Positions 12,456-13,539 of a stretch of 13,539 nucleotides of DNA are shown here, one piece after another. The notes beneath the pieces were generated by a model. The model worked only from the letters and a program-made list of their open reading frames with translations. It was not told the DNA's origin and did not search any database. The stretch comes from Nitrospirota bacterium (lineage in GTDB: Bacteria > NPL-UPA2 > JAGMAN01): NCBI GenBank assembly GCA_030605915.1, contig JAUWHM010000027.1, positions 1 through 13,539 of the forward strand, given 5' to 3'. The position numbers and the translations under genes are program-made. The stretch's first letter is position 1, and each line of letters starts with the position of its first letter.

Positions 12456-13539
12456 ATGTCAGAAGGGAAGATTAAGATCTTGATAGCTGATGACCACGCT
12501 GATATACGAAATAGTCTCTCTGATGTACTAACAGATAAAGGATACCGAGTAGCCACCGCCAAAGATGGTCATGAGGTTGTAGAACTTCTCAGGGCGCAAG
12601 AGCTTTTTGATATCATTATCCTGGACATAAAGATGCCCAGGCTGAATGGTATAGGAGCACTAAAGGTTATTAAAGATATGAATCCCGAAGCTATTGTCAT
12701 TATGCTCACTGCTTATGTCTCGATTGAGACGGCCATCGATGCCATAAAACATGGAGCGTATGGCTATATCACCAAACCGGTCGATGTAGATGAAATGTTT
12801 TCTGCCATTGAGAGGGCAGTTGAGAGGAAGAGAATGGCCTGGGAAAATAAGAGACTGTTAGAAAGCTTAAGAGAGAGCAACAGGAAGCTTTTCTCCAAGC
12901 TAAATCAATTGCACACGCTAAACGAAGTTAGCCAAACTATGAGCTGTACCCTCAACCTGGATAAGTTACTGAACTTAATAATTGATAAGATCAGCAATCT
13001 ACTCAACGCTGAAAGAGCTTCCCTGATGCTTATGGAAAAGGATTCGGGAGAGCTTATTATTCGAGCCGCCAGGGGAGTAAGCAGCAATATCGTTGAGAAA
13101 ACTCGGGTAAGAGTAGGGGAGAAGGTTTCTGGCTGGGTAGCCAAAGAGGCCAAGCCGTTGATTAATATTGATGTCGGGAAAGACCCCCGCTTTGAGGTAG
13201 ATAGGGAGCGAAATTACACTTCTCAGACTTTTATCAGCACTCCGGTGATAAGAATGGGCGAAGTAGTTGGGGTCCTGAATGTCACAAACCGCCTGGGTGG
13301 GGACAGGTTCACTGAGGATGACCTCGATTTAGCCTCAGGTTTAGCCAGCCAGGCAGCCGTTGCCATTGAAAATGCTGAATTGTATACCAACCTGGAAAAA
13401 TCTCTGGAGGAAGGAAGGAGCTCGCAGGAACAGTTAATTCGTCAGGAGAAGTTAGCTTCTTTAGGGATGATGACTGCTGGAGTGGCTCATGAGCTTAACA
13501 AGCCCCTGAGCATTGTCATGGCTGGCATCCACCTTTTAC
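12456..13539 (+). CDS. REC-GAF-HisKA protein: histidine kinase with N-terminal receiver (3' end missing)
   Basis: An open frame runs from the ATG at 12456 to the window end (361 codons) without a stop. The N-terminal receiver (~5-122) has acidic D12/D13, phospho-acceptor D57 in ILDIKMP, the MLTAY segment and YITKPVD. A short coiled-coil-like linker (~123-165) leads to a GAF domain (~165-310) with ERASLMLM, GWVA and AAVAIENAELY. HisKA then starts, with phospho-acceptor H345 in VAHELNKPL. The ATPase domain must lie beyond the window. Such proteins take a phosphate or ligand signal and relay it to another regulator. Start choice: AAAGGAGG ends 7 bases before the ATG. It lies downstream of sigma-54 promoter 2 and paralogue 2, with no clear promoter of its own; a TATAAT at 12428-12433 is too close to the ribosome binding site. 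Confidence 0.9.
   Translation, partial: MSEGKIKILIADDHADIRNSLSDVLTDKGYRVATAKDGHEVVELLRAQELFDIIILDIKMPRLNGIGALKVIKDMNPEAIVIMLTAYVSIETAIDAIKHGAYGYITKPVDVDEMFSAIERAVERKRMAWENKRLLESLRESNRKLFSKLNQLHTLNEVSQTMSCTLNLDKLLNLIIDKISNLLNAERASLMLMEKDSGELIIRAARGVSSNIVEKTRVRVGEKVSGWVAKEAKPLINIDVGKDPRFEVDRERNYTSQTFISTPVIRMGEVVGVLNVTNRLGGDRFTEDDLDLASGLASQAAVAIENAELYTNLEKSLEEGRSSQEQLIRQEKLASLGMMTAGVAHELNKPLSIVMAGIHLL

Noticed and set aside
1..13539. CRISPR array, transposase, prophage or tRNA/rRNA genes
   Set aside because: No regularly spaced repeats, no transposase or phage motifs and no cloverleaf or rRNA-like segments seen.

Overview
The window is a stretch of chromosome from a diderm (Gram-negative-type) bacterium. 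A lipoprotein signal, an outer-membrane beta-barrel protein, a histone-deacetylase-like enzyme, sigma-54 enhancer-binding machinery and B12-dependent radical SAM enzymes point to an uncultured or anaerobic lineage. The sequence alone does not fix the phylum. All recognisable genes are on the + strand, and I found no rRNA, tRNA, CRISPR array or transposase.

Layout. Bases 1-1681 hold the 3' part of a HDAC/AcuC-type deacetylase gene, overlapping an M48 metallopeptidase lipoprotein gene whose N-terminus looks like the start of an M50 site-2 protease. Bases 1829-3259 encode a complete NtrC-family regulator (REC, AAA+, Fis HTH). A 472-base gene-free stretch follows, with a terminator-like hairpin, a near-perfect sigma-54 promoter and a long structured leader. 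It leads into an 81-residue stand-alone Fis-type HTH protein, then a ketosynthase with Gln in place of the second catalytic His, an outer-membrane protein with its own sigma-70 promoter, and a B12-binding radical SAM enzyme. A second B12-binding radical SAM gene (7873-9306) precedes a membrane histidine kinase (9390-11609). Another 454-base gene-free stretch carries two copies of an 18-base palindrome, nested stem-loops that may be a small RNA, a terminator-like hairpin and a second sigma-54 promoter. Next come a second Fis-type mini-protein and the start of a REC-GAF-HisKA protein cut off by the window end.

How it may work together. The notable pattern is duplicated: hairpin with T-run, sigma-54 promoter, small Fis-type gene, then further genes. 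The mini-proteins are homologous to each other and to the C-terminal DNA-binding domain of the NtrC-family regulator in the same window. A plausible reading (inference) is a local two-component/sigma-54 circuit in which kinases and the regulator control a ketosynthase, outer-membrane protein and radical SAM module, perhaps for lipid or envelope modification, with the mini-proteins acting as accessory or competing DNA-binding factors.
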